A DNA stretch of 64,000 nucleotides from an uncultured Tateyamaria sp. (GCF_947497045.1 NZ_CANMEU010000005.1:1-64000); one strand, 5' to 3'. Counted from the stretch's first letter, positions 25,436-35,105 are shown. The notes: generated from the letters alone by a model not told the origin. Translations and numbers: made by a program.

Positions 25436-27172
25436 ATGCAAAGCGATCCTAGACATACAGGCCGGGCCGAATTGCACGCCGCCCGAGCAGCAAGTCGTGG
25501 GCTATACTGGATCGTCGGTCTGTTCAGCCTGTTCGCAAACCTGCTAATGCTGACCGGACCGATCTATATGTTGCAGGTCTATGACCGCGTGTTGTCCAGC
25601 CGCAGCGAAGAGACGTTGATCGCGCTGTCGTTGTTGGTGGTGTTTTTGTACGGGGTCATGGGGATCCTTGACTTTGCACGGGGTCGCATCATGGCCCGCG
25701 TGGGGGCTCGGTTTCAGGCCGATCTTGACCGACGGGTGTTCGATGCAGTTGTGCGCAAATCCGCCCTGTCCCCTGATATGCAGTCGCAATCGGGCCTTTC
25801 CGATCTGCAAGCGGTGCAGCGTTTTCTGACCTCTCCGGTGTTGTTGGCACTGTTTGATCTGCCGTGGACGCCGATTTTCGTCGCGGCCATCTTTGTATTC
25901 CATCCGATGTTGGGGTGGCTGGCCGTGGCCGGAGGCGGGGCTTTGGTCTTGATCGCACTGGCCAACCAATTGCTGTCACGCAGGCCGCAGCAAATGGCCA
26001 ATGATGCGGGTCAGTGGGCCAATACTCTGGCGGACGAAATCCGCAGCGAGGCTGAAATGGTGCAGGCCATGGGGATGCGTCAAGCGGCGTTTGATCGTTG
26101 GCAAAAGGCGCGGGGTGCCGCGCTTGAGGCCCAGATTGAGGCGACGGATGTCGGAGGCGGATTTTCGTCGCTGACCAAGACACTGCGTCTTTTTCTGCAA
26201 AGTGCGATGTTGGGGCTTGGGGCCTTTCTCGTGCTGCACAACGAGATGACACCGGGCGCGATGATTGCGGGCTCCATTCTGCTGGGCCGGGCGTTGGCCC
26301 CGATTGAAGCGATGTTGACGCAGTGGCGTGTGGCACAGCGCGCGGCTCAGGGGTGGACGGCGCTGGCGGATCTGCTCAGGGTGGTGCCACCTGAGGCGGC
26401 GCGCACGTCGCTGCCGAAACCAAAGGCGCATTTGAGCGTCAAGGACATGAGTGTGGTGCCGCCGGGCGAACGGTTGCCTGCGCTCAAGGGGGTGAGTTTC
26501 GAGTTGTCAGCCGGGCAGGCGCTTGGGGTTATCGGCCCATCTGGCGCGGGCAAATCCACCTTGGCGCGGTGCCTGACGGGGGTGTGGCGACCGGCTGCCG
26601 GGGCGATCCGGCTGGATGGTGCCGCGCTCGATCACTATGCGCAGGACGTCTTGGGGCGACATATCGGCTATCTGCCGCAGCGGGTACAATTGTTCGAAGG
26701 TACGATCAGCGAAAACATCGCACGTCTGTCGGGCACCCCCGACCCGCAAAAAGTGGTCAATGCGGCGCAGAAAGCGGATGCGCACAAGATGATCCTGTCG
26801 CTGCCGGAGGGCTATGACACCCGGATTGCGGCCACATGCCAGCGCTTGTCAGGCGGTCAGATGCAGCGCATCGGCCTTGCGCGTGCCCTTTATGATGATC
26901 CGGTGATCCTGGTGTTGGACGAACCCAATTCCAACCTTGATACGGCGGGTACGCAAGCGTTGAACACTGCAATCCGGGGGGCCAAGGCGGATGGGCGGTC
27001 CGTTGTAATCATGGCGCATCGCCCGGCCGCCATTCAGGAATGTGATCTGCTGCTGGTTATTGAGGCTGGGGTGCGATCCGCATTTGGTCCACGCGATCAG
27101 GTCCTGCGCTCCATGGTCAAGAATCATTCCGACATCAGCAAAGTGCCCGCCGACGCCCGGGGGGCTGCATGA
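25436..27172 (+). CDS. Type I secretion ABC permease/ATPase (PrtD-like)
   Basis: 578 residues from ATG 25436; AAAAAAGG is upstream (GTG at 25430 is an alternative). ABC transmembrane domain (about 20-310, six helices) begins IVGLFSLFANLLMLTGPIYM, followed by the ATPase with GPSGAGKSTLARCL (Walker A), RLSGGQMQRIGLARAL (signature) and ILVLDEPNSNLD (Walker B). No C39 or C39-like N-terminal domain, as in the PrtD/AprD protease- and RTX-exporter group. Coupled to an HlyD-type adaptor by an overlap. Substrate and TolC-type partner must be encoded elsewhere. Confidence 0.9.
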   Translation: MQSDPRHTGRAELHAARAASRGLYWIVGLFSLFANLLMLTGPIYMLQVYDRVLSSRSEETLIALSLLVVFLYGVMGILDFARGRIMARVGARFQADLDRRVFDAVVRKSALSPDMQSQSGLSDLQAVQRFLTSPVLLALFDLPWTPIFVAAIFVFHPMLGWLAVAGGGALVLIALANQLLSRRPQQMANDAGQWANTLADEIRSEAEMVQAMGMRQAAFDRWQKARGAALEAQIEATDVGGGFSSLTKTLRLFLQSAMLGLGAFLVLHNEMTPGAMIAGSILLGRALAPIEAMLTQWRVAQRAAQGWTALADLLRVVPPEAARTSLPKPKAHLSVKDMSVVPPGERLPALKGVSFELSAGQALGVIGPSGAGKSTLARCLTGVWRPAAGAIRLDGAALDHYAQDVLGRHIGYLPQRVQLFEGTISENIARLSGTPDPQKVVNAAQKADAHKMILSLPEGYDTRIAATCQRLSGGQMQRIGLARALYDDPVILVLDEPNSNLDTAGTQALNTAIRGAKADGRSVVIMAHRPAAIQECDLLLVIEAGVRSAFGPRDQVLRSMVKNHSDISKVPADARGAA

Positions 27173-28470
27173 TGACGGGGCGCTGGTCAGCAAGGGTACC
27201 GGTTTTGGTCGGATTGCTTGGCTTGATTGGTCTGTTGGGCGGCATGATCCTTTGGGCAATGACAACCCAGATCGCCGGAGCGATTATTGCACCGGGACAT
27301 GTCGAAGTGGATCAGAACCGCCAGATCGTTCAGCACCCTACGGGCGGCGTTGTCTCCAGCATTCTGGTGAAAGAAGGGGATGTGGTGCAGGCCGGTGATC
27401 TGCTGATCCGGCTGGATGATACACAGATGCGTACGGCTTTGGGGATCATTGAAGGACAGCTTCGTGAGTTCATGGCCCGCCGTGCCCGGCTTGAGGCTGA
27501 ACGCGATGGGCGCGATACGATCACCTTTGATCCCGACCTGACACGGGCGCAAACCACGCGCCCCGAAGTGGCAGAATTGGTGACAGGACAACGCAATCTG
27601 TTCACCGCGCGGCGCGATTCGCTTGCAAGCCAGGCCAGTCAGTTGGGAAGGCGCAGCGCGCAGATCGAAAACCAGATTGTCGGGGTCACTGCGCAGGAAC
27701 AGGCCTTGGCGCGCCAGCGGGGCCTGATCCAATCCGAATTGGATGCCCAGCAAAGCCTGCTGGAACGTGGGCTGACCCAAACCTCGCGCGTGCTGGCTTT
27801 GCAGCGCGAATCCGCGTCGCTGGATGGCCAGATTGGCGAATTGGCGGCCTCCAAGGCCGAGTCCGAACAGCGGCTGATCGAGATCGAGATCGAAGTGCTG
27901 CGGCTGACCACGGCGCGCCGCGAAGAGGCCATCACCCGGCTGCGTGATCTGCGTGCGCGTGAGATGGAGCTGGTGCAGGAACAGCGCGCCCTGCTGAGCG
28001 ATATCGAGCAAATGACCCTGCGCGCACCGGTGTCGGGCATCGTTTACAATATGCGCGTCCAGACCATGCGTTCGGTCGTGCGTGGTGCCGAACCCGTCCT
28101 GTTTATCATCCCCCAGGACCGCCCACTTGTGATCGCCGCCCGCGTCGATCCGGTGCATGTCGATCAAATCGTGTTGGGCCAGCTGGTGAACGTGCGGTTT
28201 TCCGCGTTGGATCAACGCACTACCCCTGAATTGGTGGGGCGGGTGGTGTTGGTGTCTGCGGATGTTTTTGACGATGAGGCAAGCGGCGTGCGGTTCTACC
28301 AGATCGAAATAGCGCTGAACTCTGGCGAACTTGGCAAGCTGGCAAAGGGGCAGGTTCTGATCCCCGGTATGCCGGTCGAGGCGTTCTTGCGCACGGCAGA
28401 CCGCTCGCCAATGGCATATCTGATGCAGCCGATGGCGGATTATTTCAATCGGGCATTTCGCGAATCCTGA
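27169..28470 (+). CDS. HlyD-family type I secretion membrane-fusion protein (PrtE-like)
   Basis: 433 residues. One N-terminal membrane helix (VLVGLLGLIGLLGGMILWAM), a lipoyl/barrel-sandwich half (QIVQHPTGGVVSSILVKEGD), a long coiled coil from about 85 to 290, then the second lipoyl half (TLRAPVSGIVYNMRVQTMRS) and a beta-barrel. It joins the inner-membrane ABC exporter to an outer-membrane channel. ATG at 27169 or 27172 (ATGATG) overlaps the ABC gene's stop. Confidence 0.9.
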   Translation: MMTGRWSARVPVLVGLLGLIGLLGGMILWAMTTQIAGAIIAPGHVEVDQNRQIVQHPTGGVVSSILVKEGDVVQAGDLLIRLDDTQMRTALGIIEGQLREFMARRARLEAERDGRDTITFDPDLTRAQTTRPEVAELVTGQRNLFTARRDSLASQASQLGRRSAQIENQIVGVTAQEQALARQRGLIQSELDAQQSLLERGLTQTSRVLALQRESASLDGQIGELAASKAESEQRLIEIEIEVLRLTTARREEAITRLRDLRAREMELVQEQRALLSDIEQMTLRAPVSGIVYNMRVQTMRSVVRGAEPVLFIIPQDRPLVIAARVDPVHVDQIVLGQLVNVRFSALDQRTTPELVGRVVLVSADVFDDEASGVRFYQIEIALNSGELGKLAKGQVLIPGMPVEAFLRTADRSPMAYLMQPMADYFNRAFRES

Positions 28471-28544
28471 TCTTGGGCCTTTTACCTTTGCGCGCTGCGG
28501 TCTAGCGTCGGCGCAAACGCACAATCCACGAAAGGGATCGCCCC

Positions 28545-29003
28545 ATGTCCATTGAAACCCGCCTTGCCGATCTTGGCGTCACATTGCCCGACGCCCCCGC
28601 GCCTGCGGCCAACTATGTCCCCTTCGTCCAGATCGGCGATATCGTCTATGTGTCGGGTCAAATCTCGAACGGGCCGGATGGGTTGGTCACCGGGAAGTTG
28701 GGCGCGGATATGGATATCGAGACGGGTGCCGCCGCGGCTCGCCTGTGCGCCATCAGTCTGCTGGCACAGGTCAAGGCGGCCTGTGGCGGCGATATCGACC
28801 GGCTGGTGCGTGTTGTAAAACTGACGGGTTTCGTCAATTCCACCGCCGATTTCACCAATCAGCCACAGGTGATCAACGGTGCGTCCGACTTTCTTGTCGA
28901 GGCTCTTGGGGATGCGGGCCGTCATAGCCGCTCGGCGGTGTCGGCGGCGTCGCTGCCTTTGGGTGTTGCGGTCGAGATCGAAGGCATCTTTCAGATCAAA
29001 TGA
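28545..29003 (+). CDS. RidA/YjgF family protein
   Basis: 152 residues in the YjgF/RidA fold: YVPFVQIGDIVYVSGQISNG at the N-terminus and TGFVNSTADFTNQPQVINGA in the second half, with a C-terminal SLPLGVAVEIEGIFQI. The longer, RidA-like (Rid2-7/YoaB-like) form is more likely than archetypal RidA, because the usual arginine-containing motif around residue 105 is replaced. Archetypal members hydrolyse reactive enamines/imines; activity here is not certain. First gene of a four-gene operon with overlapping ends. Confidence 0.85.
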   Translation: MSIETRLADLGVTLPDAPAPAANYVPFVQIGDIVYVSGQISNGPDGLVTGKLGADMDIETGAAAARLCAISLLAQVKAACGGDIDRLVRVVKLTGFVNSTADFTNQPQVINGASDFLVEALGDAGRHSRSAVSAASLPLGVAVEIEGIFQIK

Positions 29004-29767
29004 GCCCGCGCTCGCCTGCCGATTTCCTCAGCGCCCCTTTGGCGCATCGTGCCCTGCATGATGTGACCGAAGGGCGCCCGGAAAACAGCCGCGCCGCGAT
29101 CCGCGCGGCGATCAGCCACGGGTATGGCATCGAAATCGACGTGCAACTGAGTGCCGACGATCAAGCGATGGTGTTCCACGACTATGCGCTTGAGCGGTTG
29201 GCGGACGGGTCGGGACCTGTACGCGCGGTCGCCGCAAACGCGCTGTCTCAGGTGTCGCTATTGGGTGGTGCCGAAGGCATTCCAAAGCTGGACGAGGTTT
29301 TGCAGATTATTGCAGGTCAAGTACCCCTGCTGATCGAGATCAAGGATCAGGACGGTGCGATGGGTCCCGATATCGGCCCTTTGGAGGCGGCAACCGCCAA
29401 GGCGATCACCAGCTATCAGGGTCCGATTGCGGTCATGTCCTTCAACCCGCACGCGGTCGCGCGCATGGCAGAGTTGTGCCCGCACATCCCGCGCGGTCTG
29501 GTCACCAGCAGCTATGATCCCGATAATTGGCCGCTGCCTGTCGCCACATGCGAACATCTGCGCAAGATCCCCGACTTTGACCGGGTGGGTGCCACATTCA
29601 TCAGCCACGAGGCCGCAGATCTGAAGCGTCCGCGCGTGGCGGAGCTGAAAACGTGCGGCGCGAATGTCTTGTGTTGGACCATCCGTTCGGCGCAACAAGA
29701 GGTTGAGGCCCGCCAGGTTGCTCAAAATGTGACCTTTGAGGGGTATCTGCCTCTACAGCCCGGTTGA
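29000..29767 (+). CDS. Glycerophosphodiester phosphodiesterase (GDPD)
   Basis: 255 residues, TIM-barrel GDPD family. Conserved catalytic and metal residues: AHRALHDVTEGRPENSRAAI, GIEIDVQLSADDQAMVFHDY, and IPLLIEIK-type strand (VPLLIEIKDQDG). It splits glycerophosphodiesters into glycerol-3-phosphate and alcohol; a UgpQ-like cytoplasmic enzyme, as no signal peptide is present. Overlaps the RidA-like gene by 4 bases. Confidence 0.88.
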   Translation: MSPRSPADFLSAPLAHRALHDVTEGRPENSRAAIRAAISHGYGIEIDVQLSADDQAMVFHDYALERLADGSGPVRAVAANALSQVSLLGGAEGIPKLDEVLQIIAGQVPLLIEIKDQDGAMGPDIGPLEAATAKAITSYQGPIAVMSFNPHAVARMAELCPHIPRGLVTSSYDPDNWPLPVATCEHLRKIPDFDRVGATFISHEAADLKRPRVAELKTCGANVLCWTIRSAQQEVEARQVAQNVTFEGYLPLQPG

Positions 29768-29818
29768 ACCTGTCCGGATTCGACACACATTCAGTCATCC
29801 AAGACAAGGAAGCCCCGC

Positions 29819-31030
29819 GTGCAGGATCACGAAACGGATCAACCCGCCGAGCAAGAGATCGAGATCCGGGTGCTGCCGTCACTGGACGCGATTGATGCGG
29901 CCACGTGGGATGCTTGTGCGTGCCCCGAGGCGGCGCAAGGGGGCCGCCCCAACGATCCCTTTACCACGCATCGGTTTCTCAAGGCGCTTGAGGACAGCAA
30001 TTCGGTGGGGCCTGGCACAGGCTGGCAGCCGCAATACCTACACGCCAAGATCGGTGATCAGACCATTGGCGTGGCCCCGATGTATGCCAAGGGGCATAGC
30101 CAGGGCGAGTACATCTTTGATCACAACTGGGCCCATGCCTTTGAACGTGCGGGGGGGCGATATTATCCAAAGTTGCAAATTGCCGTCCCGCATACACCCG
30201 CTACGGGACGGCGGTTTCTGACCCATCCCGATTTCGCGCAAACGGGTTTGTCGGCCTTGGTGCAGGGCGCGGTGCAACTGGGCGCGACCAACAAGCTGAG
30301 TTCGCTGCATGTCACGTTTTGCACCGAAGCCGAGCGGGATGCGGGGGCCGCATTGGGCCTGATGCCACGCGCCACGCAGCAGTTTCACTGGCTGAACGCG
30401 GGGTATCACGACTTTGATGGGTTCCTGGCCACCCTCAGCAGCCGCAAGCGCAAGAATATCCGCAAGGAACGACGCCAGGCGCAGGGTTTTGGCGGCTCCA
30501 TCCACACGTTTACCGGTGATGAATTGTGCCCCGAACACTGGGATGCGTTCTGGCGGTTTTACCAGGATACAGGCGCACGCAAATGGGGCACGCCGTACCT
30601 GACGCGCAGGTTTTTCGACATCGCCCAAGAGACCCTGCGCGATGACATGGCGCTGGTTCTGGCCGAGCGGGATGGGCAATATGTGGCCGGTGCGCTGAAT
30701 TTTATCGGCGCGGGGTCCCTCTATGGCCGATACTGGGGATGTAGCGAACATCACCCCTGTCTGCATTTCGAACTGTGTTATTACCGCGCCATCGACATCG
30801 CGATCGCATATGGGTTGGACCGGGTCGAGGCGGGCGCGCAAGGCGAGCACAAGCTGGCGCGTGGGTATTTGCCAACGCAAACCCACAGCCTGCATTGGGT
30901 GGGCGATCCGGGCTTTGCCGATGCGATTGCGAGCTACCTTGAAGCCGAACGTGAGGCGGTGGAAGAGGAGATTGAGATTCTGACAGACTATGGCCCCTTC
31001 AAGCGGGTGCAAATCGAGGAACAGGAATGA
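29819..31030 (+). CDS. DUF482/FemAB-like GNAT acyltransferase
   Basis: 403 residues from GTG 29819, with AAGGA 8-12 bases upstream. Matches the large GNAT/FemX-related DUF482 family sometimes labelled peptidogalycan biosynthesis protein: [60 protein letters not shown], and a C-terminal [20 protein letters not shown]. Probably transfers an amino acid or acyl group; substrate unknown. The stop overlaps the next ATG (ATGA). Confidence 0.85.
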   Translation: MQDHETDQPAEQEIEIRVLPSLDAIDAATWDACACPEAAQGGRPNDPFTTHRFLKALEDSNSVGPGTGWQPQYLHAKIGDQTIGVAPMYAKGHSQGEYIFDHNWAHAFERAGGRYYPKLQIAVPHTPATGRRFLTHPDFAQTGLSALVQGAVQLGATNKLSSLHVTFCTEAERDAGAALGLMPRATQQFHWLNAGYHDFDGFLATLSSRKRKNIRKERRQAQGFGGSIHTFTGDELCPEHWDAFWRFYQDTGARKWGTPYLTRRFFDIAQETLRDDMALVLAERDGQYVAGALNFIGAGSLYGRYWGCSEHHPCLHFELCYYRAIDIAIAYGLDRVEAGAQGEHKLARGYLPTQTHSLHWVGDPGFADAIASYLEAEREAVEEEIEILTDYGPFKRVQIEEQE

Positions 31031-31323
31031 CCGAAAAGCTGAGTGATGAGACACGCGACACCCTGCTTGGTCCATTGTTGGACACTGGTTGGGCTGTGGC
31101 GGATGGGCGCGATGCGATCCATAAAACCTTTGAGTTTGCCAATTTTGTGGAGGCGTTCGGCTGGATGACCCGCGTCGCGATCTGGTCGGAAAAGTGGGAT
31201 CACCATCCCGAATGGTTCAATGTCTACAAACAGGTCGAGGTCACGCTGACCACTCATGATGTGGGCGGGGTCAGCACGCTAGATCTGAAGCTTGCGCGCA
31301 AGATGGACAGCCTTGTGGGCTAG
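31027..31323 (+). CDS. phhB: 4a-hydroxytetrahydrobiopterin dehydratase
   Basis: 98 residues, pterin-4a-carbinolamine dehydratase family. The catalytic motif [20 protein letters not shown] contains the two histidines of the family. It recycles tetrahydropterin for aromatic amino-acid hydroxylases such as PhhA; no phenylalanine hydroxylase gene lies nearby. Last gene of the RidA-GDPD-DUF482 operon. A GGAACCC/GGGTTCC stem lies 8 bases downstream (31332-31356), a possible terminator without T-run. Confidence 0.9.
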   Translation: MTEKLSDETRDTLLGPLLDTGWAVADGRDAIHKTFEFANFVEAFGWMTRVAIWSEKWDHHPEWFNVYKQVEVTLTTHDVGGVSTLDLKLARKMDSLVG

Positions 31324-31365
31324 GGTGGGCCGGAACCCGAACGTACGCCGGGTTCCTCAGGGTGG

Positions 31366-32085
31366 CTATTTGGCGGCAGCCTTCTCGTATTTTTTGTTCT
31401 TCTTGAAGAACGCCTTGACGTATTTCCACCCTTCGAATTTCGGGTTTTTCGGCTTGCCCTTCATCCGCGTCAGTTTGGCGTAGTGATGCAGGCAGTCTTG
31501 GGTGAACTTACTGCCAGTTTCTGCTTTCTCGAATTCGATGTGGAACGGATCGCCGCCGTCTATTTCGAACTTCGGCTTGCCTTTGTGATTGTTCACACCC
31601 TGTTTTTTGAACGCTTTGCCAAACTCGATGACAAACCGTTCGTAAAGGACCGGGAAGTCCTTCTTGAGCATCTTTAGCCCGCCCGTATCCCACTTTTTGA
31701 CGCCGTTTACCGTCAATTGAACGTGCCGCGCAGCGCCGATCATATGCGCAGATCGGCATGAGGACGTCTGCCCTGGTTTCGTGATGATCAATTCGGCCTG
31801 CTTTTTCGGTGTACGCTTGTTGGCGACGTCTGATTTTGAGACGACAACGCGCACGGTCGGATATTCTTTGAGCTTGTCGAATATGCCCGGCCCCTTGCTC
31901 TTGTCCGCTTTGCCACTTTCGAACAGGTCATAGACCGTGCCCATTCCTCCCTTGGGTCGTTTCTTGCTTTTGAGCCGGTCCTTGAGGGCGAGGAACTGGT
32001 TGAGGTCTTCGACCTTCATGGCGGCGTTGATGTCGTTGGCCATCAGGTTTGCAGCGGCATCAATGTCCTTTTCCACGGAAGCCAT
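31366..32085 (-). CDS. Lysine-rich protein of unknown function
   Basis: 239 residues from ATG 32085 (MASVEKDIDAAANLMANDIN) with AGGAGA upstream. Very basic: many K-rich stretches (LKDRLKSKKRPKGGMG; WKYVKAFFKKNKKYEKAAAK). It has a mixed alpha/beta middle (YPTVRVVVSKSDVANKRTPK) with one short conserved-looking motif SCRSAHMIGAARHVQ. No signal peptide or membrane segment. No family recognised. DNA/RNA binding is possible because of the charge, but nothing else supports it. Stands alone between convergent phhB and the peroxiredoxin. Confidence 0.75.
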   Translation of the reverse strand: MASVEKDIDAAANLMANDINAAMKVEDLNQFLALKDRLKSKKRPKGGMGTVYDLFESGKADKSKGPGIFDKLKEYPTVRVVVSKSDVANKRTPKKQAELIITKPGQTSSCRSAHMIGAARHVQLTVNGVKKWDTGGLKMLKKDFPVLYERFVIEFGKAFKKQGVNNHKGKPKFEIDGGDPFHIEFEKAETGSKFTQDCLHHYAKLTRMKGKPKNPKFEGWKYVKAFFKKNKKYEKAAAK

Positions 32086-32236
32086 GTGCGATTCTCCTGT
32101 CAAATGAATTGCTGAAAATGTCTTTGTGTGCAGAGCCGGAAAATAACGACCCCATGATGGCAACAGCTTAGACTTTGCACGCATAGCGTGTCAGGTCTTG
32201 AATTCCCCACCTTTACAAGTCTTCCGAAGATCGCAC

Positions 32237-32265
32237 AAAAAAGGCCCCCCGGTTACGGGAGGCCC
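32237..32265 (-). terminator. Rho-independent terminator of the peroxiredoxin gene
   Basis: On the minus strand a GC stem (GGGCCTCCC and GGGGGGCC around GTAACC) is followed by TTTTTT, 24 bases after the peroxiredoxin stop. Confidence 0.8.
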
Positions 32266-32288
32266 AATCTGCGTGACAATGCCGGCGT

Positions 32289-32777
32289 TTACATCGCGGC
32301 AAGCAGTCCTTCACCACCCGATACGTCGCAGACGCCGGGGTTTTCTTCTTCCTGCAGCAGCGTGATCGTGCCGTCCTCGACCACCATCGCATAGCGGGTT
32401 GAGCGGTTGATCAGCCCCACGGGCGGTGCCGAGAATGTGCGCCCCATGGCGGTTGTGAACTCCGCCTCTGCGTCACCCAGTATGGTGATCCCGGCGTCAC
32501 TGGCCCCGGTTGATTTGTCCCATGCGTCCAGCACAAACGGGTCATTGACCGACACGCAGATAATCTCGTCCACGCCCTTTTCGGCAAACTGATCCTTGGT
32601 GCGGATAAAGCTGGGCACGTGGGCCGTGCTGCACACGCCTGTGTAGGCCCCGGGCAGGGCAAAGATCACGACTTTGCGCCCTTTTGTCTTTTCGCTGAGT
32701 TTGATCGTGGCCGGGCCTTCGTCGCCCATATGAACCAGAGTTGCGTCGGGAAGTGTGTCACCTTGGGAAATTGCCAT
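32289..32777 (-). CDS. Peroxiredoxin (Prx5/AhpE-like thiol peroxidase)
   Basis: 162 residues from ATG 32777. Thioredoxin-fold with the peroxidatic motif PGAYTGVCSTAHVPSF (C about 50) and FSAPPVGLINRSTRYAMVVE; a second cysteine in ENPGVCDVSGG near the C-terminus may be resolving. Related to Prx5-type enzymes that use glutaredoxin or thioredoxin to reduce hydroperoxides. Divergent from a flavoprotein gene with about 90 bases between. The large open frame upstream of 32777 is antisense to it. Confidence 0.9.
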   Translation of the reverse strand: MAISQGDTLPDATLVHMGDEGPATIKLSEKTKGRKVVIFALPGAYTGVCSTAHVPSFIRTKDQFAEKGVDEIICVSVNDPFVLDAWDKSTGASDAGITILGDAEAEFTTAMGRTFSAPPVGLINRSTRYAMVVEDGTITLLQEEENPGVCDVSGGEGLLAAM

Positions 32778-32864
32778 GGGATCGGGCCTTTCTTGGAATT
32801 GCGTGTGTCTTGGTCCGCGATATAGGTTGTTGATCGGAAAAGGGCGAGACCAAAGGGAAAAAAT

Positions 32865-34067
32865 ATGAGCCATGTTGTGGTGATCGGTGCGGGTCAGGCA
32901 GGTGCATCCTGTGTTGCAAAGCTGCGCAACGCGGGCTTTGAGGGGCGTGTGACCCTGATTGGCGCCGAGGCTGTGCCGCCTTATCAACGCCCCCCATTGT
33001 CCAAGGCCTATCTGATGGGCGATATGCCGCTGGAGCGGATGTTTTTGCGCCCCGAAGCCTTTTATGGCGAGCATGATATCGACCTGCGGTTGGGCCGTGT
33101 GGTGCGGCATGTCGATACAGCCGCACAGACCGTCGATCTGGGGGATGAGGTCTTGGAATATAGCGACCTCGTGTTCGCGACCGGGTCCGTTCCCCATCGG
33201 TTGCCTGCCGCCATTGGCGGTGATTTGGGCGATGTGTTTACAGTGCGCGATCTGGCTGATGTGGACGGTATGGCCCCGCGCTTTCGCCCCGGTGCATCCG
33301 TTTTGATCGTTGGCGGTGGCTATATCGGGCTGGAGGCCGCGGCCGTTGCCTCCAAACTGGGTCTGAATGTGGTCTTGGTCGAAATGGCGGAGCGCATCCT
33401 GCAACGCGTCGCGGCCCCTGAAACCAGTGCGTATTTTCGCCAGCTTCACACGGGCCACGGCGTCGATATTCGCGAAAGGGTCGGGCTTGCCCGGTTGTTA
33501 GGTGATGGGGATGTCACCAGCGCCGAATTGACGGACGGCACCACGCTTGAGGTTGATTTCGTGATTGTCGGCGTGGGCATCACGCCGGGCACCACTTTGG
33601 CCTCACAGGCGGGCATTGTCCTCGACAACGGGATTGCCACCGACGCACAGGGCCGCACGTCCGTGCCACATGTCTGGGCCGCTGGCGATTGCGCTTCGTT
33701 CCCCTATCAAGGGCGGCGTATCCGGCTCGAAAGTGTGCCCAATGCCATTGATCAGGCGGAAGTGGTTGCTGAAAATATCATGGGTGCAGGTAAGGATTAC
33801 ATCGCCCGTCCGTGGTTCTGGTCGGATCAGTTCGATGTCAAATTGCAGATTGCAGGGCTGAATACGGAGTACGACCGTGTCGTGACCCGCGATGGGGGCA
33901 AGGCCGTATCATTCTGGTATTACAGGGGGGATCGGTTGTTGGCTGTCGACGCGGCCAACGATCCGCGCGGTTATATGATCGGCAAGCGGTTGATCGAGGC
34001 GGGTAAAAGCGCGCCGCCCGAGTTGATTGCGGATCCTTCCAGCGATCTCAAGGCGCTTTTGAAGTGA
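32865..34067 (+). CDS. FAD-dependent ferredoxin/rubredoxin reductase-like oxidoreductase
   Basis: 400 residues; two nucleotide-binding domains (GxGxxG in VVIGAGQAGASC at 5-16 for FAD, and LIVGGGYIGLEAA near 150 for NAD(P)H), plus the conserved AAGDCASF FAD motif near 275 and a C-terminal reductase domain. It belongs to the class that reduces ferredoxin or rubredoxin (CamA/AlkT/PuxA-like). Partner protein is not seen nearby. Overlaps rsmD (GTGA). Confidence 0.88.
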   Translation: MSHVVVIGAGQAGASCVAKLRNAGFEGRVTLIGAEAVPPYQRPPLSKAYLMGDMPLERMFLRPEAFYGEHDIDLRLGRVVRHVDTAAQTVDLGDEVLEYSDLVFATGSVPHRLPAAIGGDLGDVFTVRDLADVDGMAPRFRPGASVLIVGGGYIGLEAAAVASKLGLNVVLVEMAERILQRVAAPETSAYFRQLHTGHGVDIRERVGLARLLGDGDVTSAELTDGTTLEVDFVIVGVGITPGTTLASQAGIVLDNGIATDAQGRTSVPHVWAAGDCASFPYQGRRIRLESVPNAIDQAEVVAENIMGAGKDYIARPWFWSDQFDVKLQIAGLNTEYDRVVTRDGGKAVSFWYYRGDRLLAVDAANDPRGYMIGKRLIEAGKSAPPELIADPSSDLKALLK

Positions 34068-34621
34068 GGATCATTGCAGGGCGATGGCGCGGCGTGCCTT
34101 TGGTCAATGTGGGCAAGGGGGACGTGAGCGCCCATCTGCGCCCCACGCCGGATCGCGTCCGTGAGGCCTTGTTTTCGATGCTTGGCAGTCGTGGTGCTGT
34201 TGAGAGCGCGCGCGTGCTTGATCTGTTTGCTGGGACGGGGGCCTTGGGGCTTGAGGCTTTGTCGCGGGGTGCAGCGTCGGCTGTGTTCGTGGAAAACGGG
34301 CGTGTCGGGCAGCGGCTGATTGCGGAGAATATCGCCAAGCTGGGTGCGGGGGACATCACCCATGTGTGGCGCAGTGATGCGACCAGGTTGGGTGCGTTGC
34401 CATCACCCTCTTTTGACCTCGTGTTCCTTGATCCGCCCTATGGCAAAGGTCTTGGTGCGCCGGCGTTGCAAGCGGTGCACGGGTCGTTGACCCTTGGTGC
34501 CCTGATTGTGTGGGAAGAAAGTACGACCATGCTGCCCCCGCCCGGATATGTGGCTGTCGATACCCGCAAATTCGGCACCGCCCATGTTACCTTGCTGGAG
34601 GCGACAAATGATCATCCGTGA
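34064..34621 (+). CDS. rsmD: 16S rRNA (guanine966-N2)-methyltransferase RsmD
   Basis: 185 residues from GTG 34064. RsmD signatures: MRIIAGRWRG, LRPTPDRVREALFSML, VLDLFAGTGALGLEALSRGA (SAM motif) and the catalytic DLVFLDPPYGKG. Methylates G966 of 16S rRNA. Overlaps the flavoprotein stop and the downstream acetyltransferase start, so the three genes are one transcript. Confidence 0.93.
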   Translation: MRIIAGRWRGVPLVNVGKGDVSAHLRPTPDRVREALFSMLGSRGAVESARVLDLFAGTGALGLEALSRGAASAVFVENGRVGQRLIAENIAKLGAGDITHVWRSDATRLGALPSPSFDLVFLDPPYGKGLGAPALQAVHGSLTLGALIVWEESTTMLPPPGYVAVDTRKFGTAHVTLLEATNDHP

Positions 34622-35105
34622 CGAACGGCCCGAAGAGATCAACGCCATCTACGACCTGACCCAAACCGCCTTCGCGCCCATGTCCTACAGCGATGGCAGC
34701 GAAGGTGGGATTATCGACGCGTTGCGCGCTGACAACGCGCTGACGCTGTCACTGGTCGCGATCGAAGGGGACGAGATCATCGGCCACGTGGCCTTTTCTC
34801 AGGTCATGGTAGATGGGCAAGACGGGCCGTGGTTTGGCTTGGGTCCCGTTGCGGTTGCCCCTGCCCATCAGTGCCAAGGAGTTGGCAGCGCGTTGATCCG
34901 CACTGGGCTGGAGCGCTTGAAGGGTATGGATGCTGCGTGCGTATTCCTGCTTGGCAATCCCGATTACTACGCCCGCTTTGGGTTTCAGGCAGTGGAGACG
35001 CTGTGGTATGGAGATAGACCCAGCCCCTATTTCCAGCGGCTTGTGCTGTCGGGGGCAGAACCGCGGGGACAGGTCGTCTTTCACACCGCATTTGAGTGCA
35101 GCTAA
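34608..35105 (+). CDS. GNAT family N-acetyltransferase
   Basis: 165 residues from ATG 34608, overlapping the rsmD end by 14 bases. GNAT motif A is LGPVAVAPAHQCQGVGSALI and the C-terminal part has FLLGNPDYYARFGFQAVE, as in YhbS-like acetyltransferases. Substrate unknown. Its TAA stop lies inside a perfect palindromic repeat. Confidence 0.88.
   Translation: MIIRDERPEEINAIYDLTQTAFAPMSYSDGSEGGIIDALRADNALTLSLVAIEGDEIIGHVAFSQVMVDGQDGPWFGLGPVAVAPAHQCQGVGSALIRTGLERLKGMDAACVFLLGNPDYYARFGFQAVETLWYGDRPSPYFQRLVLSGAEPRGQVVFHTAFECS

Noticed and set aside
32778-33458. Upstream extension of the peroxiredoxin frame
   Set aside because: Antisense to the flavoprotein gene; the peroxiredoxin fold is complete from 32777.
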